Assembly (NCBI GenBank): GCA_020048255.1
Contig: JAIFMR010000224.1
Coordinates: forward strand, 1 to 15,925
Length of the DNA: 15,925 nucleotides
Direction: 5' to 3'
Source of the DNA: Rhodoferax sp.
GTDB lineage: Bacteria > Pseudomonadota > Gammaproteobacteria > Burkholderiales > Burkholderiaceae_C
Positions 6,653 to 14,020 of the stretch are shown here, piece by piece. Under the pieces are notes generated by a model. It was not told where the DNA came from. It saw only the letters and a list, made by a program, of their open reading frames with translations, and did not search any database. A program made the position numbers and the translations under genes. Every line of letters begins with the position of its first letter. The stretch's first letter is position 1.

Positions 6653-7399
6653 TCAGGCCAACAAGGAGAATTCCGCAATCAGCGGCAAGTGATCAGACAT
6701 GCGCCACCAGTCGCGCCCACGTGGCACCGACACACTGACCGGCTTCAGGCCCCGGGCAAACACGTGGTCGAGTTGCGCCAGCGGCAAGCGCGATGGAAAG
6801 GTCGGCTGCGCCGCACCGGTCCAGGCCTGCAGTCCTGCCGGGGCCAGGGCCTCTTTCAGCCGGGTACCTACATCATTGAAATCACCGGCCAGCAACACCG
6901 GGCATTGCGCCGGGATTTCCCGTTGCACAAAGTGCTTGAGCTGCTCCAGCTGACGCACCCGGCTGGAACGAATCAAGCCCAAGTGCACCACCAGCACATG
7001 CACATTGACACCATGAATCAGCAACTCCACATGCAGCACTCCGCGCTGCTCGAAACGGTGATCTGACATGTCTTCGTGCTGATGTGCGAGCACCGGCCAG
7101 CGCGACAACAGGGCGTTGCCATGCTCACCATGACGTGTCACGGCATTGGTTCGGTAAACCGCCTCGAAGCCCAGCGGCGCCAAGAAGTCTGCCTGGCCGA
7201 CCAACGGCCAGTGTTTGAAATATTTTTCCTCCCGGCGATTGCTGCTGCGCACTTCTTGCAGACACACCACATCGGCACCCAGCGTCTCAATGGCCGAGGC
7301 CAGGTTATGAATCTCCAACCGTCGCACCGGCCCCACGCCCTGCACGCCCTTATGGATGTTGTAGGTGGCCACCCGAATCCGTTCGTCCGCTTTGCTCAC
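6653..7399 (-). CDS. ybhP: endonuclease/exonuclease/phosphatase family protein (YbhP-like)
   Basis: A 248-residue member of the EEP superfamily of Mg2+-dependent phosphoesterases, which includes exonuclease III, DNase I and sphingomyelinases. Active-site motifs in order are TYNIHKG (N14), LQEV (E49), VHLGL (H139), GDFND (D173, N175), LDHVF (D211, H212) and SDHLP (D236, H237), so the full catalytic set is present. No signal peptide is seen. It starts with GTG, overlapping the nudB stop by four bases (GTGA), and is followed nine bases later by clsB. E. coli has the same ybhP-clsB adjacency, which suggests a lipid-related phosphodiesterase role rather than DNA repair, but the substrate is not established. 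Confidence 0.88.
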   Translation of the reverse strand: MSKADERIRVATYNIHKGVQGVGPVRRLEIHNLASAIETLGADVVCLQEVRSSNRREEKYFKHWPLVGQADFLAPLGFEAVYRTNAVTRHGEHGNALLSRWPVLAHQHEDMSDHRFEQRGVLHVELLIHGVNVHVLVVHLGLIRSSRVRQLEQLKHFVQREIPAQCPVLLAGDFNDVGTRLKEALAPAGLQAWTGAAQPTFPSRLPLAQLDHVFARGLKPVSVSVPRGRDWWRMSDHLPLIAEFSLLA

Positions 7400-7884
7400 A
7401 ACCCTCCCCTTTGAGCGGCAAAGCGTGGCAGCAGCAAACAGGCCTCTGCGTTCGACGGAGAAAAACAGGTGTCAGCCGCCTGGACGTAAGGCATCCATTG
7501 ATAGGCGGTGTGTTCTCTGGGACTCAAGCGTACCACCGTGTCCGCTGGCACTTGCAAACCAAACAAATGCTCGGTGTTGAAAAAAACACCAGCGGCATAA
7601 CGGTGACGCCACTGCGGATAAATCTCGTACACATTCTCCAGATCCCAGTCCTGCAAGCCGTGTTGCAACGGGGACCCTGCCCGACAGTCGATGCCGGTTT
7701 CTTCAAAAACCTCGCGCCGGGCGGTCTCTTCAAACGATTCATCCACCGCGTCTTTGCTGCCCGTGACGGATTGCCAAAAGTCCTTGGCGTCAGCCCGTTT
7801 GATCAACAGGATGTCCAAAGCCGGGGTGTAAATCACCACCAGCACGGACTCCGGAATCTTGAAAGTGACGCCTGACTCAGACAC
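7396..7884 (-). CDS. nudB: dihydroneopterin triphosphate diphosphatase (Nudix)
   Basis: NudB removes pyrophosphate from 7,8-dihydroneopterin triphosphate, the second step of folate synthesis after FolE. The protein has 162 residues. The Nudix box covers about 42-65: G42, E49, R57, E58, E61, E62 and G64 are present, but G42 and E49 are separated by six residues instead of five. FWQSVTGS at 36-43 before the box is typical of NudB. GTG at 7884 is the chosen start. Upstream in the same frame lies only the aspS stop (7921-7923) and 12 codons with no ATG or GTG. It lies 36 bases after aspS, a common pairing in Burkholderiales and gammaproteobacteria, and overlaps the EEP gene by four bases. Confidence 0.88.
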   Translation of the reverse strand: MSESGVTFKIPESVLVVIYTPALDILLIKRADAKDFWQSVTGSKDAVDESFEETARREVFEETGIDCRAGSPLQHGLQDWDLENVYEIYPQWRHRYAAGVFFNTEHLFGLQVPADTVVRLSPREHTAYQWMPYVQAADTCFSPSNAEACLLLPRFAAQRGGL

Positions 7885-7920
7885 AACCAGGGGCCCGCTT
7901 GAGTACAGCGACGCGTCGGA

Positions 7921-9735
7921 TCAGTCGGTTTTCACCAGATCTGCGTTGCGCAGACGAATATGCAGTTCGCGCAATTGCTTCTCGTCGACCAGAGACGGCG
8001 CCTGCGTCAGCAGACATTGCGCACGCTGTGTTTTGGGGAAAGCAATCACGTCACGAATCGATTCGGCACCGGTCATGAGCGTCACAATCCGATCCAAGCC
8101 AAAGGCCAAACCACCGTGTGGGGGTGCACCGTACTGCAGCGCATCAAGCAAGAAACCAAATTTGAGCTGGGCTTCTTCGGGCGTGATCTTGAGGGCATCA
8201 AAAACCTTTTGCTGCACATCCGCGCGGTGAATCCGGACCGAGCCGCCACCCATCTCCCAGCCATTGAGCACCATGTCATAGCCCTTGGAGATGCACTTGC
8301 CCGGGTCGGTCACCATGAAGTCTTCATGACCGTCCTTGGGCGCGGTGAAGGGGTGGTGCACCGCCGTCCAGCGGTCCGACTCTTCGTCATGCTCGAACAT
8401 CGGAAAATCGACCACCCACAAGGGCGCCCAGCGGTTTTCAAACAAGCCGTTTTTCTTGCCGAATTCACTGTGCCCAATTTTGATGCGCAAGGCGCCCACC
8501 GCGTCATTGACGATTTTTTCCTTGTCAGCGCCAAAAAACAGCAAATCACCGTCTTGGGCACCACTGCGCGCCAGCACTTCCGCAATGGCACGATCATGCA
8601 GGTTCTTGACGATGGGGCTTTGCAGGCCGTCACGCCCCTTGGCCAGGTCATTGACCTTGATCCAGGCCAGCCCCTTGGCACCATAAATCTTGACAAATTC
8701 ACCGTAGTTGTCAATCTCACCGCGCGTCAAACCGTGACCTTCCTTGGCACCGCCCGGCACACGCAAGGCCACAACGCGGCCGCCCTTCATGTTGGCCGCA
8801 CCTGAAAACACTTTGAAATCGACGTCGCCCATGACATCGGTCAGCTCGGTGAATTCCAGCTTGACCCGCAGGTCTGGCTTGTCGGAGCCAAAGCGGTGAG
8901 CGGCTTCCTGGTAAGTCATGACTGGGAACTCGCCCAAATCCACCCCCAAGGTGTTCTGAAAAACGGTCTTGATCATGCCCTGGAACATGTCACGAATATC
9001 TTCTTCTTCCATGAAGGAAGTCTCGATATCGATCTGTGTGAACTCGGGCTGGCGATCGGCGCGCAGGTCTTCATCCCGGAAACACTTGGTGATTTGGTAG
9101 TAGCGATCGAAGCCCGCCACCATCAGCAATTGCTTGAACAACTGAGGGCTTTGCGGCAGGGCAAAAAAGTGGCCGTCGTGCACGCGACTAGGCACCAGAT
9201 AGTCCCGCGCACCTTCTGGCGTGCTCTTGGTCAGCATCGGCGTTTCGATGTCCACAAAACCATTGGCATCCAAAAACTTGCGCACTTCCATGGCCACGCG
9301 GTAACGCAGCATCAGGTTGTTTTGCATGTACGGACGGCGCAGATCGAGCACGCGGTGAGTCAGGCGGGTCGTCTCGGACAGGTTTTCTTCATCCAACTGG
9401 AACGGGGGCGTGACCGACGGGTTGAGCACCTTGAGTTCATGGCACAAGACTTCGATCTTGCCGCTTTTCAGATTGTCATTGACCGTGCCGTCCGGGCGCG
9501 CACGCACCAAACCCTTGACCTGAATACAAAACTCATTGCGCAGCCCTTCGGCTTCCTTGAACATGTCCGCACGGTCCGGGTCACACACTACCTGCACATA
9601 CCCTTCACGGTCGCGCACGTCGACAAAAATAACACCGCCATGGTCACGTCGACGGTTCACCCAGCCGCACAATGTCACGGGTTGGCCCAATAGGGCGTCG
9701 GTTACCAGGCCACAATAGTGAGAACGCATTGCCAT
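7921..9735 (-). CDS. aspS: aspartyl-tRNA synthetase, probably non-discriminating
   Basis: Charges tRNA(Asp) with aspartate in the cytoplasm. The 604-residue length is usual for bacterial AspRS. An N-terminal OB-fold anticodon-binding domain occupies about 1-105. Class II motifs follow: motif 1 around 159-168, motif 2 at 219-236 (FRDEDLRADRQPEFTQID), a GAD-type insertion at about 290-420, and motif 3 at 540-550 (HGGLAFGLDRI). ATG at 9735 was chosen over the TTG at 9750 and the ATG at 9729, because the family begins with a short Met-Arg-Ser-His-Tyr-Cys stretch. H32 (RRDHGG) and G83 (RPDG) correspond to H31 and G82 of Pseudomonas aeruginosa AspRS, residues tied to relaxed anticodon recognition, so it may also make Asp-tRNA(Asn). 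It lies 50 bases after the DUF502 gene and 36 bases before nudB. Confidence 0.96.
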   Translation of the reverse strand: MAMRSHYCGLVTDALLGQPVTLCGWVNRRRDHGGVIFVDVRDREGYVQVVCDPDRADMFKEAEGLRNEFCIQVKGLVRARPDGTVNDNLKSGKIEVLCHELKVLNPSVTPPFQLDEENLSETTRLTHRVLDLRRPYMQNNLMLRYRVAMEVRKFLDANGFVDIETPMLTKSTPEGARDYLVPSRVHDGHFFALPQSPQLFKQLLMVAGFDRYYQITKCFRDEDLRADRQPEFTQIDIETSFMEEEDIRDMFQGMIKTVFQNTLGVDLGEFPVMTYQEAAHRFGSDKPDLRVKLEFTELTDVMGDVDFKVFSGAANMKGGRVVALRVPGGAKEGHGLTRGEIDNYGEFVKIYGAKGLAWIKVNDLAKGRDGLQSPIVKNLHDRAIAEVLARSGAQDGDLLFFGADKEKIVNDAVGALRIKIGHSEFGKKNGLFENRWAPLWVVDFPMFEHDEESDRWTAVHHPFTAPKDGHEDFMVTDPGKCISKGYDMVLNGWEMGGGSVRIHRADVQQKVFDALKITPEEAQLKFGFLLDALQYGAPPHGGLAFGLDRIVTLMTGAESIRDVIAFPKTQRAQCLLTQAPSLVDEKQLRELHIRLRNADLVKTD

Positions 9736-9785
9736 AAAAACTGCTTTCAAGAGCCACCACCAAGGGCAGCAAGGTTGTCAAAAAA

Positions 9786-10427
9786 TCAGGGGCGCGAAAC
9801 GCTGGTGCTCGCCATGGGCGGCACGGATCCCATCGAAATCACGTAGGTCAAGGCTTCATCCACACTCATCTGAAGCTCGATCACGTCGCTGCGTGGCAGC
9901 ATCAAAAAAAATCCGCTGGTCGGGTTCGGTGTCGTGGGAACGTACACGCTGACAAAATCTGCGCCCAGGTGCTGCGCCACTTCACCACTCGGTGAACCGG
10001 TCTGAAACGCAATAGTCCAAGAGCCAGCCCGCGGGTACTGCACCAGCAATGCTGTGCGAAAGGCGTTGCCATTGCTGGAAAACAGTGTGTCAGAAACTTT
10101 CTTGACACTGTTGTAGATGGTCCTGAATATCGGAATATGCGTGAAAAGACGATCCCATTGGCGCAACCACCAGCGCCCGGCCACATTGGAGACCAGCGCG
10201 CCGGTCACCAGCAAGCCGGTAAACACCAGCAACACGCCCAGGCCGGGAATGTGCTTGAACTGCTCCCAGAAACCAGCCAACGCGTCTGACGACACGGCCT
10301 GAACGCCAGACAGCAACGCGACAAAAATGCCGTCGAGCAAACCAATGAGCCACAGCAGAACCCAGATGGTGATCGCCAGTGGCAACCAGACCAACAGGCC
10401 GGTGAGGAGGTATTTTTTTATGGGCAC
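9786..10427 (-). CDS. DUF502 family inner-membrane protein
   Basis: A 213-residue protein of the DUF502 family, whose function is unknown. The N-terminal half carries two hydrophobic segments, about 6-39 (one long or two closely spaced helices) and 60-84. The rest is a soluble domain containing the family-typical stretch with IPIFRTIYNSVKK (about 98-110) and YVPTTPNPTSGFF. It begins with GTG at 10427, with a GAAAG at a plausible distance upstream. It starts 18 bases after the FmdB-type gene and 50 bases before aspS. The FmdB-DUF502-aspS order is common in Burkholderiales as far as I recall, which argues for co-transcription rather than a shared function. Confidence 0.88.
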   Translation of the reverse strand: MPIKKYLLTGLLVWLPLAITIWVLLWLIGLLDGIFVALLSGVQAVSSDALAGFWEQFKHIPGLGVLLVFTGLLVTGALVSNVAGRWWLRQWDRLFTHIPIFRTIYNSVKKVSDTLFSSNGNAFRTALLVQYPRAGSWTIAFQTGSPSGEVAQHLGADFVSVYVPTTPNPTSGFFLMLPRSDVIELQMSVDEALTYVISMGSVPPMASTSVSRP

Positions 10428-10445
10428 GGGTGCTTTCGTCAGCGT

Positions 10446-10784
10446 TTAGCTATGACAGGCACAGCCGCCACCACAACCGGCAGCAGTTGCAGTTGCAGGA
10501 GCAGGAGCAGCCGCTGTCGTGGCGGACGGCGCATCGGAAGTGCTACTCGATGGTGTGGCTGCATCAGCCACTGCCGGCGCTGCCACTGAAGCCGCGGCCG
10601 CACCGCCCTTAAAGTCTGTGGCATACCAGCCGGTACCCTTGAGCTGAAACCCGGCCGCAGTCAACTGCTTGGAAAACGTGGCTTTGCCACAGGTCGGGCA
10701 CTCGGTCAGCAGGGGATCGGATATTTTTTGCAATACGTCCTTGGCAAACCCGCATGACTCGCATTTGTAGGCGTAAATTGGCAT
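10446..10784 (-). CDS. FmdB-family zinc-ribbon protein with Cys-rich tail
   Basis: A 112-residue small regulatory-type protein of the FmdB (putative regulatory) family. The N-terminal zinc ribbon has C8/C11 and C29/C32, followed by the family-typical LTAAGFQLKGTGWYATDFK segment at 41-59. Residues 60-100 are a low-complexity Ala/Pro/Ser/Thr linker. The C-terminus is GCGGGCACHS, with three more cysteines and a histidine that could hold a metal. The frame can be extended to an ATG at 10811, but the ATG at 10784 begins the conserved Met-Pro-Ile-Tyr-Ala-Tyr start of the family and is preferred. The FmdB family is named after a putative regulator of formamidase, and its biochemical role is not firmly known. 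A consensus -10 box lies upstream, so it may open the FmdB-DUF502-aspS transcript. Confidence 0.87.
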   Translation of the reverse strand: MPIYAYKCESCGFAKDVLQKISDPLLTECPTCGKATFSKQLTAAGFQLKGTGWYATDFKGGAAAASVAAPAVADAATPSSSTSDAPSATTAAAPAPATATAAGCGGGCACHS

Positions 10785-10819
10785 GGTGTTCAGATCTTTA
10801 AATAGTCGCAAAGCCTGCG

Positions 10820-10849
10820 ATTATAAAGTCGCAAGCTAAAACAAGCGAA
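10820..10849 (-). promoter_or_regulatory. candidate promoter for the FmdB-DUF502-aspS group
   Basis: On the minus strand a perfect TATAAT lies at 10820-10825. The best -35 at 18-base spacing is the weak TTCGCT at 10844-10849. Transcription would start near 10813, about 29 bases before the FmdB ATG. The site overlaps the ubiB stop codon. The same 51-base gap has an 8-base direct repeat, AGTCGCAA on the plus strand at 10804-10811 and 10827-10834, flanking the -10 box. The strong -10 and poor -35 could mean an activated promoter, but this is inference. Confidence 0.35.
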
Positions 10850-12401
10850 CGCGCACCAGGATTTGCATCACCACCAAGCCCAGTGCAAAACCAACACCAC
10901 CATAAACCACCGCAGACAGCAGGCGATTGGTCTTTTTTTGCTCCAGCAACAAGGCCTTGAGCTCGTTACCGCGACCCCGTGAGTTGGTTTGAAGGAAATC
11001 AAACAACAGGCGTGGCAGCTCGGGCAACAGCTTGGCATAACGCGGGCCTTCGTTGCGCAGCTCGTCGAGCAGCTTCTTCGGGCCAATCTGATTCAACATC
11101 CACTTTTCAAGGAACGGCTTGGCGGTGTTCCAAAGATCGAGCTCGGGATCCAGCTGGCGTCCCAAACCTTCAATGTTCAGCAGGGTTTTTTGCAGCAGCA
11201 CCAACTGAGGTTGGATCTCGACCTGAAAACGTCGTGAGGTCTGAAACAGGCGCATCAGCACCATACCCAGCGAAATTTCCTTGAGCGGACGGTCAAAATA
11301 CGGCTCGCACACCGACCGGATCGCCGACTCCAGCTCATCCACCCGGGTGGAGCCAGGAACCCAGCCCGACTCAATGTGCAACTCGGCCACCCGTTTGTAG
11401 TCGCGCCGGAAAAACGCCGTGAAGTTCTGCGCCAGGTATTCTTTGTCGATTTCGGTCAAAGTCCCCACAATCCCGAAATCCAGCGAAATGTAGCGACCAA
11501 AGGTGGCGGGGTCCAGACTCACCTGAATGTTGCCCGGGTGCATATCGGCATGGAAAAAACCATCCCGAAACACCTGGGTGAAAAAGATCGTGACACCATC
11601 GCGCGCCAGCTTTGGGATATCCACCCCAGCTGCGCGCAAGCGCTCCACCTGATTGATGGGCACGCCATTCATGCGCTGCATCACCATCACATCAGGCATG
11701 CAATAGTCCCAGAACATCTCCGGGATCAACACCAGATCCAGATCGGCCATGTTGCGGCGCAACTGCGCGGCACTGGAGGCCTCGCGTATCAGGTCCAACT
11801 CGTCATGCAGGTATTTATCAAACTCTGCCACTACCTCGCGGGGCTTGAGGCGTTTGCCATCTTCGGACAGGCTGTCAACCCAACCGGCCATCATGCGCAT
11901 GAGGTCTAGGTCTTTGTCAATCACCGACAACATGCCTGGACGCAGCACCTTGACCGCCACCTCACGCTGCTGGCCAGTGCGGTCTTTCAGCACGGCAAAA
12001 TGGACCTGGGCGATGGAAGCACTAGCGACAGGCTGCCGCTCAAACGACACAAAAATATCGTCAATCTTTTTCTTGAAAGCTTTCTCGATGATGCCCACAG
12101 CCACTTCACTGGGAAAAGGCGGAACCCGGTCCTGCAGCAGAGCCAGTTCGTCTGCAATATCCACCGGCAGCAGATCCCGGCGCGTCGATAGCACCTGGCC
12201 AAATTTCACAAAAATCGGCCCCAGACTCTCCAGAGCCTGGCGGATACGCTGACCGCGCGGCGCCCGCAAGTCGCGCCCCACCGACAAGATGCGCGCTAAT
12301 CGTTTAAGAAAGGCACTGTTCTGGCTGGAAAGAACCAACTCGTCAAGACCATGACGCAACAGCACCCAGACAATGAAAGCGCCGCGAAACAGACGCGTCA
12401 T
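10836..12401 (-). CDS. ubiB: ubiquinone biosynthesis accessory kinase-like protein UbiB
   Basis: UbiB is an atypical (ABC1/ADCK) kinase-like ATPase needed for aerobic ubiquinone synthesis, acting at the inner membrane with the Ubi complex. The 521 residues compare well with E. coli (546). Family marks are the KxGQ motif (K66, G68, Q69), an Ala/Ser-rich nucleotide loop ASASIA at 126-131 replacing the Gly-rich loop of ordinary kinases, the ATP lysine K151, HADMHPGN at 284-291, and the DFG aspartate D308. A hydrophobic C-terminal segment at about 495-518 should anchor it to the membrane. The ATG overlaps the ubiJ stop by four bases (ATGA), so the two are translationally coupled. The FmdB gene follows 51 bases later. 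Confidence 0.95.
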   Translation of the reverse strand: MTRLFRGAFIVWVLLRHGLDELVLSSQNSAFLKRLARILSVGRDLRAPRGQRIRQALESLGPIFVKFGQVLSTRRDLLPVDIADELALLQDRVPPFPSEVAVGIIEKAFKKKIDDIFVSFERQPVASASIAQVHFAVLKDRTGQQREVAVKVLRPGMLSVIDKDLDLMRMMAGWVDSLSEDGKRLKPREVVAEFDKYLHDELDLIREASSAAQLRRNMADLDLVLIPEMFWDYCMPDVMVMQRMNGVPINQVERLRAAGVDIPKLARDGVTIFFTQVFRDGFFHADMHPGNIQVSLDPATFGRYISLDFGIVGTLTEIDKEYLAQNFTAFFRRDYKRVAELHIESGWVPGSTRVDELESAIRSVCEPYFDRPLKEISLGMVLMRLFQTSRRFQVEIQPQLVLLQKTLLNIEGLGRQLDPELDLWNTAKPFLEKWMLNQIGPKKLLDELRNEGPRYAKLLPELPRLLFDFLQTNSRGRGNELKALLLEQKKTNRLLSAVVYGGVGFALGLVVMQILVRVRLF

Positions 12402-12949
12402 GAGGACGATGAACCTGGCACCAATGACGCTGCCTTGGCCGCAAACTGTCGCAAGCCGGCGACCATGCTTTGCGCCATTTGGCTAAGCGTGCGCGCAGGA
12501 ACGTCACCCATCACACGCGCCAGGTCTTCCTCCATATCCCAGCGGACGTGCTCGGTCAGCCAGTTGACTTCGGCGGCCAATTGAACGTCGCCTTCAATGC
12601 GAACTGCCGGCTTGTCGCCGCGCAGTGCACTCTGTGCCAGCGCCACGGGAGACTCGTCGGTGACCGTCAGAACCAGGTCCGGTGTTGCCTCAGGTGCCGC
12701 CAGATCCAGCAGGCCTGCAGGCGTAGCCATCAGCTTGAACGAAAAGCTGCGCCACTGCACCAGCATGACCTGGCCTTTTTGCCGGGCCAGCCTGGAGGTG
12801 GCTTCGGTCTCTTGCATCAAAACATGGTTGAGCAGGAGCACCACGCGCCGCTGGGCCTCCGTGACGGCCCAGGCGGGCGGCTGCAGTTTGGGTAAGGGGA
12901 GTTTCTGGAGGAAACCCTCCAGCAAAGAAAAAGGGGACTGTGTTGCCAT
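12398..12949 (-). CDS. ubiJ: ubiquinone biosynthesis accessory protein UbiJ (SCP2-like)
   Basis: A 183-residue protein matching UbiJ (E. coli 201), a lipid-binding scaffold of the cytoplasmic Ubi complex. The SCP2-like domain covers about 30-130 and includes IEGDVQLAAEVN, followed by the conserved VRWDMEEDLARVMGD stretch and a C-terminal helical region. No membrane segment or signal peptide is present. Its place between ubiE (with the Tim44-like gene inserted) and ubiB supports the name, because ubiE-ubiJ-ubiB is the classic order. The ATG at 12949 lies in the loop of a terminator-like hairpin described separately. The stop overlaps the ubiB start. Confidence 0.88.
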   Translation of the reverse strand: MATQSPFSLLEGFLQKLPLPKLQPPAWAVTEAQRRVVLLLNHVLMQETEATSRLARQKGQVMLVQWRSFSFKLMATPAGLLDLAAPEATPDLVLTVTDESPVALAQSALRGDKPAVRIEGDVQLAAEVNWLTEHVRWDMEEDLARVMGDVPARTLSQMAQSMVAGLRQFAAKAASLVPGSSSS

Positions 12950-12956
12950 AGTCCCC
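12924..12956 (-). terminator. ubiJ: intrinsic terminator-like hairpin over the ubiJ start codon
   Basis: In transcript direction, GGGGACT (12950-12956) pairs perfectly with AGTCCCC (12933-12939) around a 10-base loop, followed by TTTTTCTTT (12924-12932). This is the form of a rho-independent terminator. The loop begins with the ubiJ ATG at 12947-12949, so the hairpin, U-run and first ubiJ codons overlap. It may end a fraction of transcripts coming from the Tim44-like gene, or limit ubiJ translation by hiding the GGGG before its ATG. The stem is only seven pairs, so strength is uncertain. Confidence 0.45.
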
Positions 12957-12984
12957 GATTATTCCTGAATTTTGAATGCAAACC

Positions 12985-13983
12985 TTATTGCAGGGCTTGA
13001 ACTCCTGCTACCAGCCAGCCACTTTGACCACTCTTGGTCTTGGTCATGTTCCAGACTTCCCGGAACGGACTCGGTCCTGCAGACGGCTCCTCGCGAATCA
13101 TGCCGGAAAACTCGACGCTGGCCATGTAATCGTCGCCCAGATCTTCAATTCCCAACAAATGCGCTTCAATCATGACCACATCCGTCATGTTGATCGGGCC
13201 ACCCGTGTGCTGCTCACGCTCTGCCAGTTGTGCTTGGATTTCCTTCAACATGGTGTCGGTCATCATCACGCGCAGCGCAGCGATATCCGACTTGTCCCAA
13301 GCTGCCTGCAGCGACACAAAATTGGCCTTGGCTGACCGAAGAAAACCCTCTGAGTCAAACCCGGCCGGAATGCCCCAGGACTGCGAGCCGCCCAGGCCCG
13401 AACCAATCATGGACCCACTCGCCGCCGCTGAGCCACCCGCTAGGCTGGTGCTGCTGTCAAAAGTGGTGTTGGCGCGTTCCCAAGGGCGAGCTGATGCATC
13501 ATTGCCTACGTTTTCCGGTCGATAACTGGCTGGCGCTGAAGCGACGCCTGGCGCGCCTGCACCCTGAAAAGCAAATGGCGAGGCCGACTGCGTGGCACCC
13601 TGCGCCTTGCGTGACCGCATGAACCAACCCACCGCCACCATGATGACCAATGCCAGCAGGGCAAACATCATGAATTGCCCCATGGCCTCACCCAAACCCA
13701 GGGAACTCGCCAGCCAGGCCAGGCCCAAACCAGCGGCCAAACCGCCCAACATGGCGCCCCATGGGCGTTTGGGCGCAGCAGCAGCGGGAGCCGCTGGATT
13801 TTTCACTGCAGCGGTGTTGGTGGCCTGAGTCGGCGCCGCAGGCGTTGCCGGGGCCGCCTGACGTTGGGTCACGTTGCTGGACTGTTGTCCAAACGACTTG
13901 CCACCCCCAAAGCGTTTGGCCGCATCTGCATGCCCTGCCATGAGCACCATGCTCAACGAAACGATCCAAAGCCATCTTTTCAT
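12985..13983 (-). CDS. Tim44-like domain membrane protein
   Basis: A 332-residue protein with a Tim44-like C-terminal domain (about 205-331), the fold shared with mitochondrial Tim44 and mitoribosomal mL45, which binds membranes. Residues 1-21 form a signal peptide ending near ADA. A Gly/Gln-rich stretch (KRFGGGKSFGQQ) and an Ala/Pro/Thr linker follow. Two hydrophobic segments at about 77-97 and 103-122 are probable membrane helices, and a second low-complexity linker leads to the domain. The ATG at 13983 follows an AGGAG at five bases, so it is preferred over the in-frame ATG at 14001. The gene sits between ubiE and ubiJ in the same direction. The bacterial function is unknown. Similar proteins are common in beta- and alphaproteobacteria. 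Confidence 0.85.
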   Translation of the reverse strand: MKRWLWIVSLSMVLMAGHADAAKRFGGGKSFGQQSSNVTQRQAAPATPAAPTQATNTAAVKNPAAPAAAAPKRPWGAMLGGLAAGLGLAWLASSLGLGEAMGQFMMFALLALVIMVAVGWFMRSRKAQGATQSASPFAFQGAGAPGVASAPASYRPENVGNDASARPWERANTTFDSSTSLAGGSAAASGSMIGSGLGGSQSWGIPAGFDSEGFLRSAKANFVSLQAAWDKSDIAALRVMMTDTMLKEIQAQLAEREQHTGGPINMTDVVMIEAHLLGIEDLGDDYMASVEFSGMIREEPSAGPSPFREVWNMTKTKSGQSGWLVAGVQALQ

Positions 13984-14020
13984 ACTGTCTCCTGTTTTCA
14001 TTGTTCGACCGATTTTTCAC

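Noticed and set aside
7960..9693. Long open frames (265-281 codons) on the plus strand opposite aspS
   Set aside because: They lie fully within a certain aspS gene and their peptides are His/Gln-rich with no domain, as expected from GC-rich antisense frames.
9776..9781. Perfect -35 TTGACA (minus strand) at the end of DUF502, before aspS
   Set aside because: No sequence close to a -10 occurs at 15-18 bases downstream; only GC-rich GGTGGC-like words are found.
10600..10784. Frameshift in the FmdB gene suggested by the sudden Ala/Pro-rich sequence
   Set aside because: The zinc ribbon and conserved GTGWYATDFK segment are complete before the linker, and the frame ends naturally with a Cys-rich tail.
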